NCBI RefSeq assembly: GCF_003716875.1
Contig: NZ_CP033077.1
Location: 372,001-436,000 of the forward strand
DNA length: 64,000 nucleotides
Origin: Vibrio zhugei
GTDB lineage: Bacteria > Pseudomonadota > Gammaproteobacteria > Enterobacterales > Vibrionaceae
Direction: 5' to 3'
Part shown: piece after piece, positions 27,456-35,110 of the stretch
Layout of the letters: every line of letters begins with the position of its first letter
Position numbering within the stretch: position 1 is the stretch's first letter
Notes under the pieces: generated by a model
What the model was told of the DNA's origin: nothing
Seen by the model: only the letters and a program-made list of their open reading frames with translations
The model's database searches: none
Program-made: the position numbers and the translations under genes

Positions 27456-30296
27456 TTACGCGGCGCCTTGATGCTCGCGTGCCAATTGACGTAGCACATA
27501 ATGCAATACGCCACCATGACGCACATACTCGCGCTCTTTTGGCGTCTGTAGCATCACATTCACCTCAAAGACTTCAGAGGAACCATCAGCACGTGTGGCC
27601 GTGACGGTTGCGGTCTGACTTTCACCATTATCAAGCCCGGTAATGCTAAGCACTTCTGAGCCATCAAGCTGGTAACTCGCGGCGTTTTCACCGTTTTTAA
27701 AGGTCAACGGCAACACGCCCATCCCCACAAGGTTCGAGCGGTGAATACGCTCAAACGAGCTGGTCAGTACCGCTTTTACGCCCAGCAAGCTGGTCCCTTT
27801 CGCCGCCCAGTCGCGGCTAGACCCTGAGCCATACTCAGCACCGCCAAGGATCACTAGAGGACGTTCGTCTGCTTTGTATTTCATCGCCGCATCGTAGATT
27901 GGCATCGCTTCGCCATCTTCTATCTTGGCGTTGTCACCTTTGAAGTAATAGGTATAACCCCCTTCTTTACCGCCCATCATGGTATTTTTGATACGGATAT
28001 TGGCAAAGGTGCCACGAGTCATGACGGCATCGTTACCACGGCGCGAACCATAGCTATTAAAGTCCGCTTTCTTCACACCCCGTTCTTGTAAATACTGACC
28101 CGCGGGGGAATCAGGAGCGATGTTACCCGCAGGCGAGATGTGATCGGTAGTAATAGAGTCGCCGAACAAGCCTAAGATGCGCGCACCTTCAATATCAGGG
28201 ATCCCTTCTGGCTCGATGGACATACCATCAAAGAACGGTGGGTTTTTAATGTAGGTCGATTCCTCGCTCCACGGATAGAGCTGACTGTCCGCTGAGCTAA
28301 TGTCATTCCAGGCTTGGCTCCCTGCGAACACTTCGCCGTAGTTCTTACGGAACATATCGGCGTCGATGTTGTTGGCGATTAGCTCATTGATTTCATCCGA
28401 CGTTGGCCAGATATCTTTCAGGTACACATCCTCCCCGTTTTGATCTTCGCCAATAGGATGGGTGGTCAGGTCGATATCCACCGTCCCTGCTAACGCATAG
28501 GCGACGACCAGCGGGGGTGACGCCAAATAGCTGGCTTTGACGTGTGAATGAATGCGTCCTTCAAAATTACGGTTCCCGGATAACACCGCCGCCGCCACTA
28601 AGTCGTTTTCTTCTATGCCTTTTTCAATTGCATCAGGCAGTGGCCCTGAGTTACCAATACACGTGGTACAGCCGTAACCAACCAAATAAAAACCGGTTTT
28701 TTCCAGCTCCTCCATCAGGTGCGTTTTTTCGAGATAATCTGTGACCACTTTAGACCCAGGCGCGAGAGAGGTTTTCACCCATGGTTTGGCTTTGAGACCT
28801 TTTGCCGCCGCTTTTTTGGCCACCAGCCCAGCCCCAATCATCACCGCAGGGTTGGAGGTATTGGTACAAGAGGTGATCGCCGCAATGACCACGGAGCCAT
28901 CACGTAATTTATGCGCTTTGTTATCAATATTGACGCTAGAGAACACCGTATTTACCGGTTGATGGGTTTTACTGTGTTCTGTTTGAGTATCGACATCTAT
29001 TTTGGGTTGAGCCGCTAATTGACTGGCCTGCTCTTTCTCACCGCCTTCTTGGTCAAAACGCCCCTTGGCATCACTCTCAGCGTCGCGGTTTTTGGCCATC
29101 TTCGCCACGGTTTCGCTGAACTTCTCATGCATATCTGCGAGATTGATGCGTTGCTGTGGTAAGTTAGGCCCAGCGAGTGCGGGTTGTACCGACGATAAAT
29201 TCAGCTCAAGTTTACTAGAATAAGTTGCCGCAGGCGTGTCGGCATCATGCCACAAACCTTGTGCTTTGGCGTATTGTTCAACCAGCTCAATTTGGGCTTC
29301 GTCACGACCGGACAGGCGCAGATAATCAATCGCCATTTGATCAATTGGGAAAATGCCACAAGTCGCGCCATATTCTGGTGCCATATTGGCAATGGTGGCG
29401 CGATCGGCCAGCGGCATGCTGTGCAAGCCTTCACCGTAGAACTCAACGAATTTTCCAACCACACCGTGCGCACGTAGCATTTCAACCACACGCAATACCA
29501 AATCGGTCGCGGTCACGCCTTCTGTCAACTCACCGGTCAACTCAAACCCAACGACTTGTGGAATGAGCATGGAAGACGGTTGACCGAGCATTGCGGCTTC
29601 AGCTTCGATACCACCAACCCCCCAGCCAAGCACGCCAATACCATTGATCATTGTTGTATGACTGTCAGTACCAAACACCGTATCAGGGTAAGCCGTCAAC
29701 TGGCCATCGACCTCGGTTGCCATGACTACGCGTGCGAGATATTCCAGATTGACCTGATGCACAATCCCCGTCGCAGGTGGCACAACAACGAAGTTTTCAA
29801 AGGCATGCCGACCCCAATGCAAAAACTCATAACGCTCTTGGTTACGCTTAAATTCGATTTTTTCATTTAAGTCGAGCGAATCGCCGCGGCCATAAGCATC
29901 GACTTGTACCGAGTGGTCGACAACCAACTCACTCGGGATAAATGGATTGATTTGCTCCGCTTTACCACCAAGCGCGACCACGGCATCACGCATCGCGGCC
30001 AGATCCACCACCGATGGCACCCCAGTAAAATCTTGCAGCACGACACGCGCTGGCATAAATGCGATCTCTTGTGACGCTTCGGCACCTGCATCCCAATTGG
30101 CGACCGCTTCAATGTGGTTTTTGCCCACAGACTGACCACCGTCTTCGTTACGCAATAGGTTTTCTAAGACGATTTTCATGCAATATGGCAAGCTACTGAT
30201 GTTGTTATAGGTATCGGTCAGTTTTGGCAAACTGTAGTAAGTATGCTCCTTGCCATCGATTGAGATCGTATTTTTCACATTAAAAATGTCACTCAT
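27456..30296 (-). CDS. acnA: Aconitate hydratase A
   Basis: A 946-residue cytosolic [4Fe-4S] enzyme of the TCA cycle interconverting citrate and isocitrate. In stress it can bind RNA as an iron/oxidation sensor. Cluster cysteines are seen in T-S-C-T-N-T-S-N-P (C477) and Y-G-C-T-T-C-I-G-N-S-G. The substrate arginine motif is D-F-N-S-Y-G-S-R-R-G-N, and the swivel motif is G-S-G-S-S-R-D-W-A. It is AcnA, not AcnB or AcnD, by overall similarity. The linker at about residues 390-445 is about 40 residues longer than in E. coli and is charged and low in complexity. The start at 30296 has AAGGAAGTG upstream. Confidence 0.95.
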   Translation of the reverse strand: MSDIFNVKNTISIDGKEHTYYSLPKLTDTYNNISSLPYCMKIVLENLLRNEDGGQSVGKNHIEAVANWDAGAEASQEIAFMPARVVLQDFTGVPSVVDLAAMRDAVVALGGKAEQINPFIPSELVVDHSVQVDAYGRGDSLDLNEKIEFKRNQERYEFLHWGRHAFENFVVVPPATGIVHQVNLEYLARVVMATEVDGQLTAYPDTVFGTDSHTTMINGIGVLGWGVGGIEAEAAMLGQPSSMLIPQVVGFELTGELTEGVTATDLVLRVVEMLRAHGVVGKFVEFYGEGLHSMPLADRATIANMAPEYGATCGIFPIDQMAIDYLRLSGRDEAQIELVEQYAKAQGLWHDADTPAATYSSKLELNLSSVQPALAGPNLPQQRINLADMHEKFSETVAKMAKNRDAESDAKGRFDQEGGEKEQASQLAAQPKIDVDTQTEHSKTHQPVNTVFSSVNIDNKAHKLRDGSVVIAAITSCTNTSNPAVMIGAGLVAKKAAAKGLKAKPWVKTSLAPGSKVVTDYLEKTHLMEELEKTGFYLVGYGCTTCIGNSGPLPDAIEKGIEENDLVAAAVLSGNRNFEGRIHSHVKASYLASPPLVVAYALAGTVDIDLTTHPIGEDQNGEDVYLKDIWPTSDEINELIANNIDADMFRKNYGEVFAGSQAWNDISSADSQLYPWSEESTYIKNPPFFDGMSIEPEGIPDIEGARILGLFGDSITTDHISPAGNIAPDSPAGQYLQERGVKKADFNSYGSRRGNDAVMTRGTFANIRIKNTMMGGKEGGYTYYFKGDNAKIEDGEAMPIYDAAMKYKADERPLVILGGAEYGSGSSRDWAAKGTSLLGVKAVLTSSFERIHRSNLVGMGVLPLTFKNGENAASYQLDGSEVLSITGLDNGESQTATVTATRADGSSEVFEVNVMLQTPKEREYVRHGGVLHYVLRQLAREHQGAA

Positions 30297-30502
30297 GGTC
30301 ACTTCCTTATCAATGTTATTGAATCTAAACATAGACCATAGGACGCCTATGCAAAGAACGGGAGACTAAAAAGAGGATGAATCCCGTTTTTATTGAACCA
30401 TTCTAACGCGAATATCCTTATTTAAAGCGTGATAGAGCGCGAGATATCAACAGTTGCTGATGAAAATCAGTCATGCTGATTGTCGTAGAATCCCCCTTTT
30501 CT

Positions 30503-30967
30503 CTAAGAATTCTGTCGCGCTTTTATCTGAGTCACCACATCATCGAATTCGTCACGGTCGTTAGAAAGACAGACTCCAGACTCTACACTGCCGATATCTG
30601 AGTTATTAAACAGTGTCACTAGCAATTCATATTTTTTTGTCCTTAGGTAAGCCACACCAAATATCAATGCAAAAATCAAAGCGATTAAAATTAGCTTAAA
30701 AAATAAAAAAGGAACGCTTAACACGGGCGCAATAAAAGAACCACTGAGCATTAACGTTAAAAGATAGTGAGAAACACTTAACACTATACCGATGAAAGGA
30801 AAGCTGAATACTAGGGCAATCAGCGCTGAGCGCTTAAAGGTTTCCGTTATGTTGTACTCTTTGACTCGTATATTTTCAATTCTAGACACGGCGATGGGCA
30901 ACGGACTTTTGCGAGTATGGAGTGCATTAGACTCAATCCAGACCATCCGCTTATTGCTATCTCTCAT
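30503..30967 (-). CDS. Uncharacterised membrane protein with two hydrophobic segments
   Basis: A 154-residue protein I do not recognise. A polar N-terminus (about 50 residues) precedes two long hydrophobic stretches (about residues 50-80 and 85-115). A C-terminal cytoplasmic-looking part ends in D-E-F-D-D-V-V-T-Q-I-K-A. The start is supported by AGGAGG 10 nt upstream of the ATG. It is monocistronic, downstream of nothing obvious. Function is unknown. Confidence 0.7.
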   Translation of the reverse strand: MRDSNKRMVWIESNALHTRKSPLPIAVSRIENIRVKEYNITETFKRSALIALVFSFPFIGIVLSVSHYLLTLMLSGSFIAPVLSVPFLFFKLILIALIFALIFGVAYLRTKKYELLVTLFNNSDIGSVESGVCLSNDRDEFDDVVTQIKARQNS

Positions 30968-31109
30968 AAAACGATACCTCCTGCTACGGTGTGTGCCAGC
31001 CAAACGAACCTATTGAAATAACACCATAAATACTCAATTTACTCCCCCCTCAAAAAAAGCCAAGCGTTAAATGCAAATGAACCGCAAGTCTTATCCTCCC
31101 GCCTATAAA

Positions 31110-31122
31110 GGTAAACGTTACC
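31110..31122. promoter_or_regulatory. LacI/GalR-type operator-like palindrome upstream of lamB (distal)
   Basis: GGTAAACGTTACC is a near-perfect palindrome with a central CG, the hallmark of LacI-family operators. It lies about 220 bp upstream of the lamB ATG. Confidence 0.4.
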
Positions 31123-31171
31123 ATTTACATTCAGTAACAAATCAGCAAACAACCACCTAAAACGCATAATT

Positions 31172-31191
31172 TTAGTGATGAATTCCACATA
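31172..31191. promoter_or_regulatory. Candidate CRP-cAMP site upstream of lamB
   Basis: AGTGA and CCACA half-sites are separated by 6 bp, each 4 of 5 bases like TGTGA-N6-TCACA. Catabolite control would be expected for a maltoporin. Confidence 0.4.
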
Positions 31192-31238
31192 AAATCACAT
31201 AAAATCATGAGTGACGACAAAAATGCCAACCTCATCAT

Positions 31239-31250
31239 GAAAACGTTTCC
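31239..31250. promoter_or_regulatory. LacI/GalR-type operator-like palindrome upstream of lamB (proximal)
   Basis: GAAAACGTTTCC is a palindrome with a central CG, centred about 128 bp from the distal copy and about 85 bp before the lamB ATG. The pair could support repression by looping. Confidence 0.4.
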
Positions 31251-31328
31251 ACTATTATTTACACTGCGCAGCGAGTGGCGACTCAGACCAATAACAATAA
31301 ATCCATAAAATAGAATGGAGACTCTTTC

Positions 31329-32570
31329 ATGAAACAAAAGACGCTGATCAGTGCACTGGGATTAACCCTCGCCCTGACACCACTTGCTGCGACTGCAGCG
31401 GTAGATAACGTGACTTACTTTGGCTATGCCAAATGGGGCAATATCTACACTGATAACGATGAACATAATGATGGAAAAGGCGAACGCAATGATGTCATTC
31501 GTGCCGGCCAAGGTTACGGTAACTACCGGTTGGGTAACGAAATGAATTGGTGGGAAGCGGGCGTCAAAGCCGATGTTTGGCAACAAAACGACGCCTATTT
31601 TGACACCACTCTTTACCTTGGCAGCGGTGAAAGCTGGGGGGATGTCAGCTTAATCCAAATGTGGTCAGCAGGTCATGGGCTCTTTGCAGGCCAAGAGGAC
31701 GCTACCGTCTGGGCGGGTAAGCGTTTTTACCGCCGTCATGAAGTCCACATGATCGATATTAAATACTGGGATACCTCAAGTACCGGTATTGGTATTGAAA
31801 ACTGGGATCTGGGTTTTGCCAAAGGCCATATCGCGTGGATGGCCCCCGATTCAAGCGCCGATGGACGCAGTCTCCATAATATCGACGCTCGTTTAAGCGA
31901 CATCAAACTGAGCGAGCGCGCCGACCTGACGCTGGGTTTAAACTATGTGTTCACTCAAAACTCCAGTTATGAGGACAATAACATCACCACTTCTGGCGCG
32001 ATGTTCTCTGCCCTTTATCGTCAAGCGTGGGACTACGGTTCAAACACTTTCGCTTTCCAATATGGTACCGACGCGCTTGCTGGTGGTTTGATGAGTGCCG
32101 AAGGTGGCTCGAATCGTAATTACAGTACTGGAGTTGAGCACGATGGCAACAGTTGGCGTATTTTCAACTCGGGCGATCTGAACGTGAGTGACGATTTTCA
32201 AGTGATGTATTCCATCGCTTACCAAGACAATCACCTTGATAATAATGAAGGTGAAAAATGGTTTAGCGTTGGCGCTCGTCCTCAATACAGCTGGACGGAA
32301 TTCATCGCGACGGCACTTGAAGTCGGCTATGAATCGGTTGAAGCTCAAAATGGAGCGGGCACCAACGACATGTTTAAAGTGACCATGGCACAAATGTTCC
32401 AAGCAGGCAAAGGAGTCTGGGCGCGTCCCTCACTGCGTGTGTTCGTCACTTACTCAGAGAAAAGCGATGAGTGGAGCCGTGGCGGCGAAGTCTACGGTCA
32501 CGCACAAGGCATGAGCACGAAAAACGTCGATGAAGTGACCTTTGGCTTTAATGTCGAAACCTGGTGGTAA
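31329..32570 (+). CDS. lamB: Maltoporin, outer-membrane maltodextrin channel
   Basis: A 413-residue outer-membrane trimeric porin for maltose and maltodextrins. The signal peptide (M-K-Q-K-T-L-I-S-A-L) cleaves near A-T-A-A, and the mature start V-D-N-V-T-Y-F-G-Y-A is typical. Conserved LamB blocks include W-A-G-K-R-F-Y-R-R-H-E-V-H-M-I-D and Y-W-D-T-S. It ends in V-E-T-W-W, the aromatic C-terminus required by the outer-membrane insertion machinery. GGAG lies 9 nt before the ATG. It is followed by malM after a hairpin. No malK/EFG genes are in the window. Confidence 0.93.
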   Translation: MKQKTLISALGLTLALTPLAATAAVDNVTYFGYAKWGNIYTDNDEHNDGKGERNDVIRAGQGYGNYRLGNEMNWWEAGVKADVWQQNDAYFDTTLYLGSGESWGDVSLIQMWSAGHGLFAGQEDATVWAGKRFYRRHEVHMIDIKYWDTSSTGIGIENWDLGFAKGHIAWMAPDSSADGRSLHNIDARLSDIKLSERADLTLGLNYVFTQNSSYEDNNITTSGAMFSALYRQAWDYGSNTFAFQYGTDALAGGLMSAEGGSNRNYSTGVEHDGNSWRIFNSGDLNVSDDFQVMYSIAYQDNHLDNNEGEKWFSVGARPQYSWTEFIATALEVGYESVEAQNGAGTNDMFKVTMAQMFQAGKGVWARPSLRVFVTYSEKSDEWSRGGEVYGHAQGMSTKNVDEVTFGFNVETWW

Positions 32571-32598
32571 CCCACACTGAGCACTCTTTTTAAATACC

Positions 32599-32625
32599 AT
32601 GGGGTGAATCGTCTGTTCACCCCAT
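32599..32625 (+). terminator. Intergenic hairpin between lamB and malM
   Basis: A perfect 10-bp stem (ATGGGGTGAA / TTCACCCCAT) with a 7-nt loop lacks a T-run. It likely reduces read-through or stabilises lamB mRNA so that malM is made at a lower level. Confidence 0.55.
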
Positions 32626-32639
32626 CAAGGATTACGCAG

Positions 32640-33515
32640 ATGAAACTAAAATTGCTAGCAACACTCACCGTCACACTGTTTTTGGGCGCATGCAGTAGCG
32701 TGCCTGAGCACACCTTCAACACCGATTTTCAAGAGCCATCCTGCTGCGTGACATTAAACGCATTGCCACTCACATCCCTATCACTGCCCTTCCACCAGCA
32801 AATGGTAATGGATGCAAGCTTACCGAGTTTAAGCAGCGCCGTGTTATTTCCATCTTATAAAGGAGCCGCCCAACCGCTCCCCGTCATGAGCTACCAAATC
32901 ACCTCTAAAGATCCTATCTCACTATTGGTTCGCTCTTACGTTAATAACGATGCATTATTTGCGGTGAATGTGCTCGTTTACGATCAGCATTGGCAACCTC
33001 TTTCCGAATACTCCGCCGACGATTTTACCTATCATACAACGGGGATGCGCGGCCATGAGCGTATTGAAAACGTCATGACTATCAACCCACAGCTTAATGG
33101 TGCGAAATATCTTATTATTACGGCCGACCCGACCCAGTTGGGCACTGAGCTAAGCCGCACGCCTCAAGAAAAAGTTTACGCAGAGTCGCAGCATGTCATC
33201 GGAAATAAACAGCTGCCGCTGACCGCGAAGTTCCAACCGTTTGGCGTGATCGATATCACCGCTAGCGCTTTACATAACAATGCGATATTGACACTACTCA
33301 ATGAATTGAGCGCTCAAACTGGCGAAGGCAGCGTAACAGAAACAACACGCGCCGCCTCTCCGCAAGCGCAAGACCAATGGGAACTTTATCAATCTCAAAT
33401 CGATTCAGCGCTCAAAGCGCAAGACTTCAAACAAGCGGCCAAGATTGCCAACCAAGCGGCGCAGCAAGGCTTTACTCAAGCAAAAGATTATTTAGTTAAA
33501 CAATTGGCAAAATAG
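32640..33515 (+). CDS. malM: Maltose operon periplasmic lipoprotein MalM
   Basis: A 291-residue lipoprotein of the MalM family, found behind lamB in mal regulons; its exact function is unknown. The lipobox L-G-A-C gives Cys at residue about 18. The early C-C-V-T-L-N-A-L-P block and the C-terminal tetratricopeptide-like stretch A-L-K-A-Q-D-F-K-Q-A-A-K-I-A-N-Q-A-A are visible. The start is the ATG at 32640 with AAGG 10 nt upstream. A large hairpin follows the stop. Confidence 0.9.
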   Translation: MKLKLLATLTVTLFLGACSSVPEHTFNTDFQEPSCCVTLNALPLTSLSLPFHQQMVMDASLPSLSSAVLFPSYKGAAQPLPVMSYQITSKDPISLLVRSYVNNDALFAVNVLVYDQHWQPLSEYSADDFTYHTTGMRGHERIENVMTINPQLNGAKYLIITADPTQLGTELSRTPQEKVYAESQHVIGNKQLPLTAKFQPFGVIDITASALHNNAILTLLNELSAQTGEGSVTETTRAASPQAQDQWELYQSQIDSALKAQDFKQAAKIANQAAQQGFTQAKDYLVKQLAK

Positions 33516-33551
33516 CGCCCCCAAAAAAACGCGCAGTACGCCATTGGACAA

Positions 33552-33606
33552 TAGCAACGGGTCGTCAACCGGCATTTGAGTCGGTTGGCCCGTTGCGCTG
33601 CTTTTC
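33552..33606 (+). terminator. Terminator of lamB-malM
   Basis: A long hairpin pairs GCAACGGG with CCCGTTGC and TCAACCG with CGGTTGG around a loop. It is followed by CTGCTTTTC. Confidence 0.6.
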
Positions 33607-33762
33607 ATTCAGTGACAAGGCGAACGAGGCTCAACCAGCCTTTAACGTCAAACTAAGCGGCATAGCGGCCTTCTCACATCAAGTGGTTTAACACCTATCA
33701 TTGATGATTAGGGAGTGTCGCGCGCAGAGTAAACATTGGAACGGTCTAACACGCAGCGGTGG

Positions 33763-34155
33763 TTAATGACGGTGTGTGATATCTTCAAAAATGTCACACG
33801 ATAACTGGTAATTGTACTGCCTGGCTATTTTCTGCGAAAAAAACAGTTGCGGTAATTCATAAATGATGAGGAATACCACGATAAACAGTGCGCCGGAATG
33901 GCCGAGAATAAAGCCCACAATACTGATGGTGAGCAGAGTGAGCTCCAATGCAAATAACCCATATTTGCCCAAGTAACAGTGATGAAATCCCCCGAGAAAA
34001 AACCAATTCAACGCTGCATAGGTATCAGGATCTTTAAGCTGTTTTGACTGGCGATGGTAGAATTCTCTTTTTTGATTCTCATGCAACGCATTCACCTGTT
34101 TTCTCAAGTGTTCTTCCTTGTTTTCTAACTGTTCAATGGGTTCCAATAAACGCAT
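33763..34155 (-). CDS. TM2-like small membrane protein
   Basis: A 130-residue protein with a charged, coiled-coil-like N-terminus (about residues 1-45, rich in E, K, Q). Two hydrophobic segments follow (about 48-68 and 72-102). The stretch A-L-N-W-F-F-L-G-G-F-H-H-C-Y-L-G-K-Y-G recalls the TM2 domain motif. Its ATG shares a base with the yidD stop (TAATG), so it is coupled to yidD. Function unknown. Confidence 0.7.
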   Translation of the reverse strand: MRLLEPIEQLENKEEHLRKQVNALHENQKREFYHRQSKQLKDPDTYAALNWFFLGGFHHCYLGKYGLFALELTLLTISIVGFILGHSGALFIVVFLIIYELPQLFFSQKIARQYNYQLSCDIFEDITHRH

Positions 34156-34379
34156 TAGGGTACCTCATCGTGTATTTTTTCAATGAGGTCAGGTTGATTA
34201 CAGCGTTTGATTCTTGCCAACCCCAATTTCCAGCCTTTTATTGCCCCGTATTTGACAATGCATTGTTTGGTGTATTCCGAGCAAGTAGGCTCAAAATTAC
34301 AGTCAATATTGAGCAGTTTTTTTGAACCACCGCGCACTTGATAGCGATGGATCAGCGCCAAAGATAAGAACTTCAACAC
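34155..34379 (-). CDS. yidD: YidD family membrane protein insertion efficiency factor
   Basis: A 74-residue amphipathic membrane-associated protein that helps YidC-dependent insertion. Family motifs are present: F-E-P-T-C-S-E-Y-T (residues 29-37), Y-G-A-I-K-G-W-K-L-G, and R-I-K-R-C-N-Q-P-D. It starts at GTG, one base after the upstream gene's stop. The canonical yidD lies in the rpmH-rnpA-yidC cluster near the origin, which is not here. This is therefore likely a second, orphan copy with its own partners. Confidence 0.85.
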   Translation of the reverse strand: MLKFLSLALIHRYQVRGGSKKLLNIDCNFEPTCSEYTKQCIVKYGAIKGWKLGLARIKRCNQPDLIEKIHDEVP

Positions 34380-34380
34380 G

Positions 34381-34596
34381 TTAACGGCCCAGCGTCACAA
34401 TCACCGCTTCTCGAACCCAAAACAGCATAAAGCGTTTTTTCTCAACGACCTGAAAGACAACCTGCCAGCCATCTTGTGCGTATCTGTTAAGCTCAGCTTC
34501 CATCTTTTGGAGCGGCAGACCACTCGCCCCTAATAAAATCGTTCCGCATCCGCCTTCCACAATCGGCACCACTTTATATTCTGTAAATTTTGTCAT
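34381..34596 (-). CDS. DUF4177-like small protein
   Basis: A 71-residue soluble protein with the pattern E-Y-K-V-V-P ... M-E-A-E-L-N-R-Y-A-Q-D-G-W-Q-V-V-F. This resembles the DUF4177 fold (beta-strand, helix, 'GW' turn, beta-strand). It is the first gene of a tightly packed three-gene operon (this gene, yidD, TM2-like). The role is unknown. The ribosome site is weak. Confidence 0.65.
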   Translation of the reverse strand: MTKFTEYKVVPIVEGGCGTILLGASGLPLQKMEAELNRYAQDGWQVVFQVVEKKRFMLFWVREAVIVTLGR

Positions 34597-35110
34597 GATG
34601 ATCTACCACTCATAGGAATAAAAACTTGATATTACAATGGCCAAACCAATGCATCAAGATGAATAACAACTGTCACAAATACGGTGGTATTGAGCCATCA
34701 AGTTCAAACCAGTCGCTTGAGCAATACAGACAATCACTGTCGTCCTCTAAGTGCATTGCCGAGTTTTATGCATTCTCTGTGCGTATCACCCAACGCCATT
34801 GATGAATGACCACAGACCGTTCTTGTGGTTTGGCACCATAATTACCTATTAAGATCTAAAAAACATCACTTCCAACAGACTTTAACCTACATAAAAGTGA
34901 TATAAACCAAGCCTTTTTCATCTGATTTTTATACAATTTTCAGTATGATGCTACGACTCTAGAACCGAACAAGAATGGCTCGCAAGTACAATATGTTGTC
35001 TATTGGCTTGGTCTTACCGCTTCGTTCAGACGTTCAAATAGAGATGATTGACACGGTAGTGAATTTTGTATGCATCACTTTAGTTATCTCTCAATGACTC
35101 ATTCACAAAT
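34597..35110. other. Divergent intergenic region
   Basis: This 514-bp stretch lies between the leftward yidD operon and the rightward tricorn-like gene. A plausible rightward -10 (TATGAT, near 34943) follows an AT-rich stretch. A 40-codon rightward frame (34975-35097) ends 14 bp before the protease start. It has no ribosome site and I do not call it. Nothing else is evident. Confidence 0.4.

Larger units (their letters stand above)
31004..31328 (+). promoter_or_regulatory. lamB upstream regulatory region
   Basis: This 325-bp stretch precedes the maltoporin gene. It contains two LacI-type palindromes and a CRP-like site (separate entries). A single GGAGGA core of the MalT box type (31094-31099, minus strand) is also present. 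I could not place the promoter itself with confidence. Confidence 0.5.

Noticed and set aside
31094..31099. MalT box before lamB
   Set aside because: Only one GGAGGA core on the minus strand; MalT promoters usually need several boxes.
34975..35097. 40-codon frame before the tricorn-like gene
   Set aside because: No ribosome site; ends just before the protease start. Kept only as a note.
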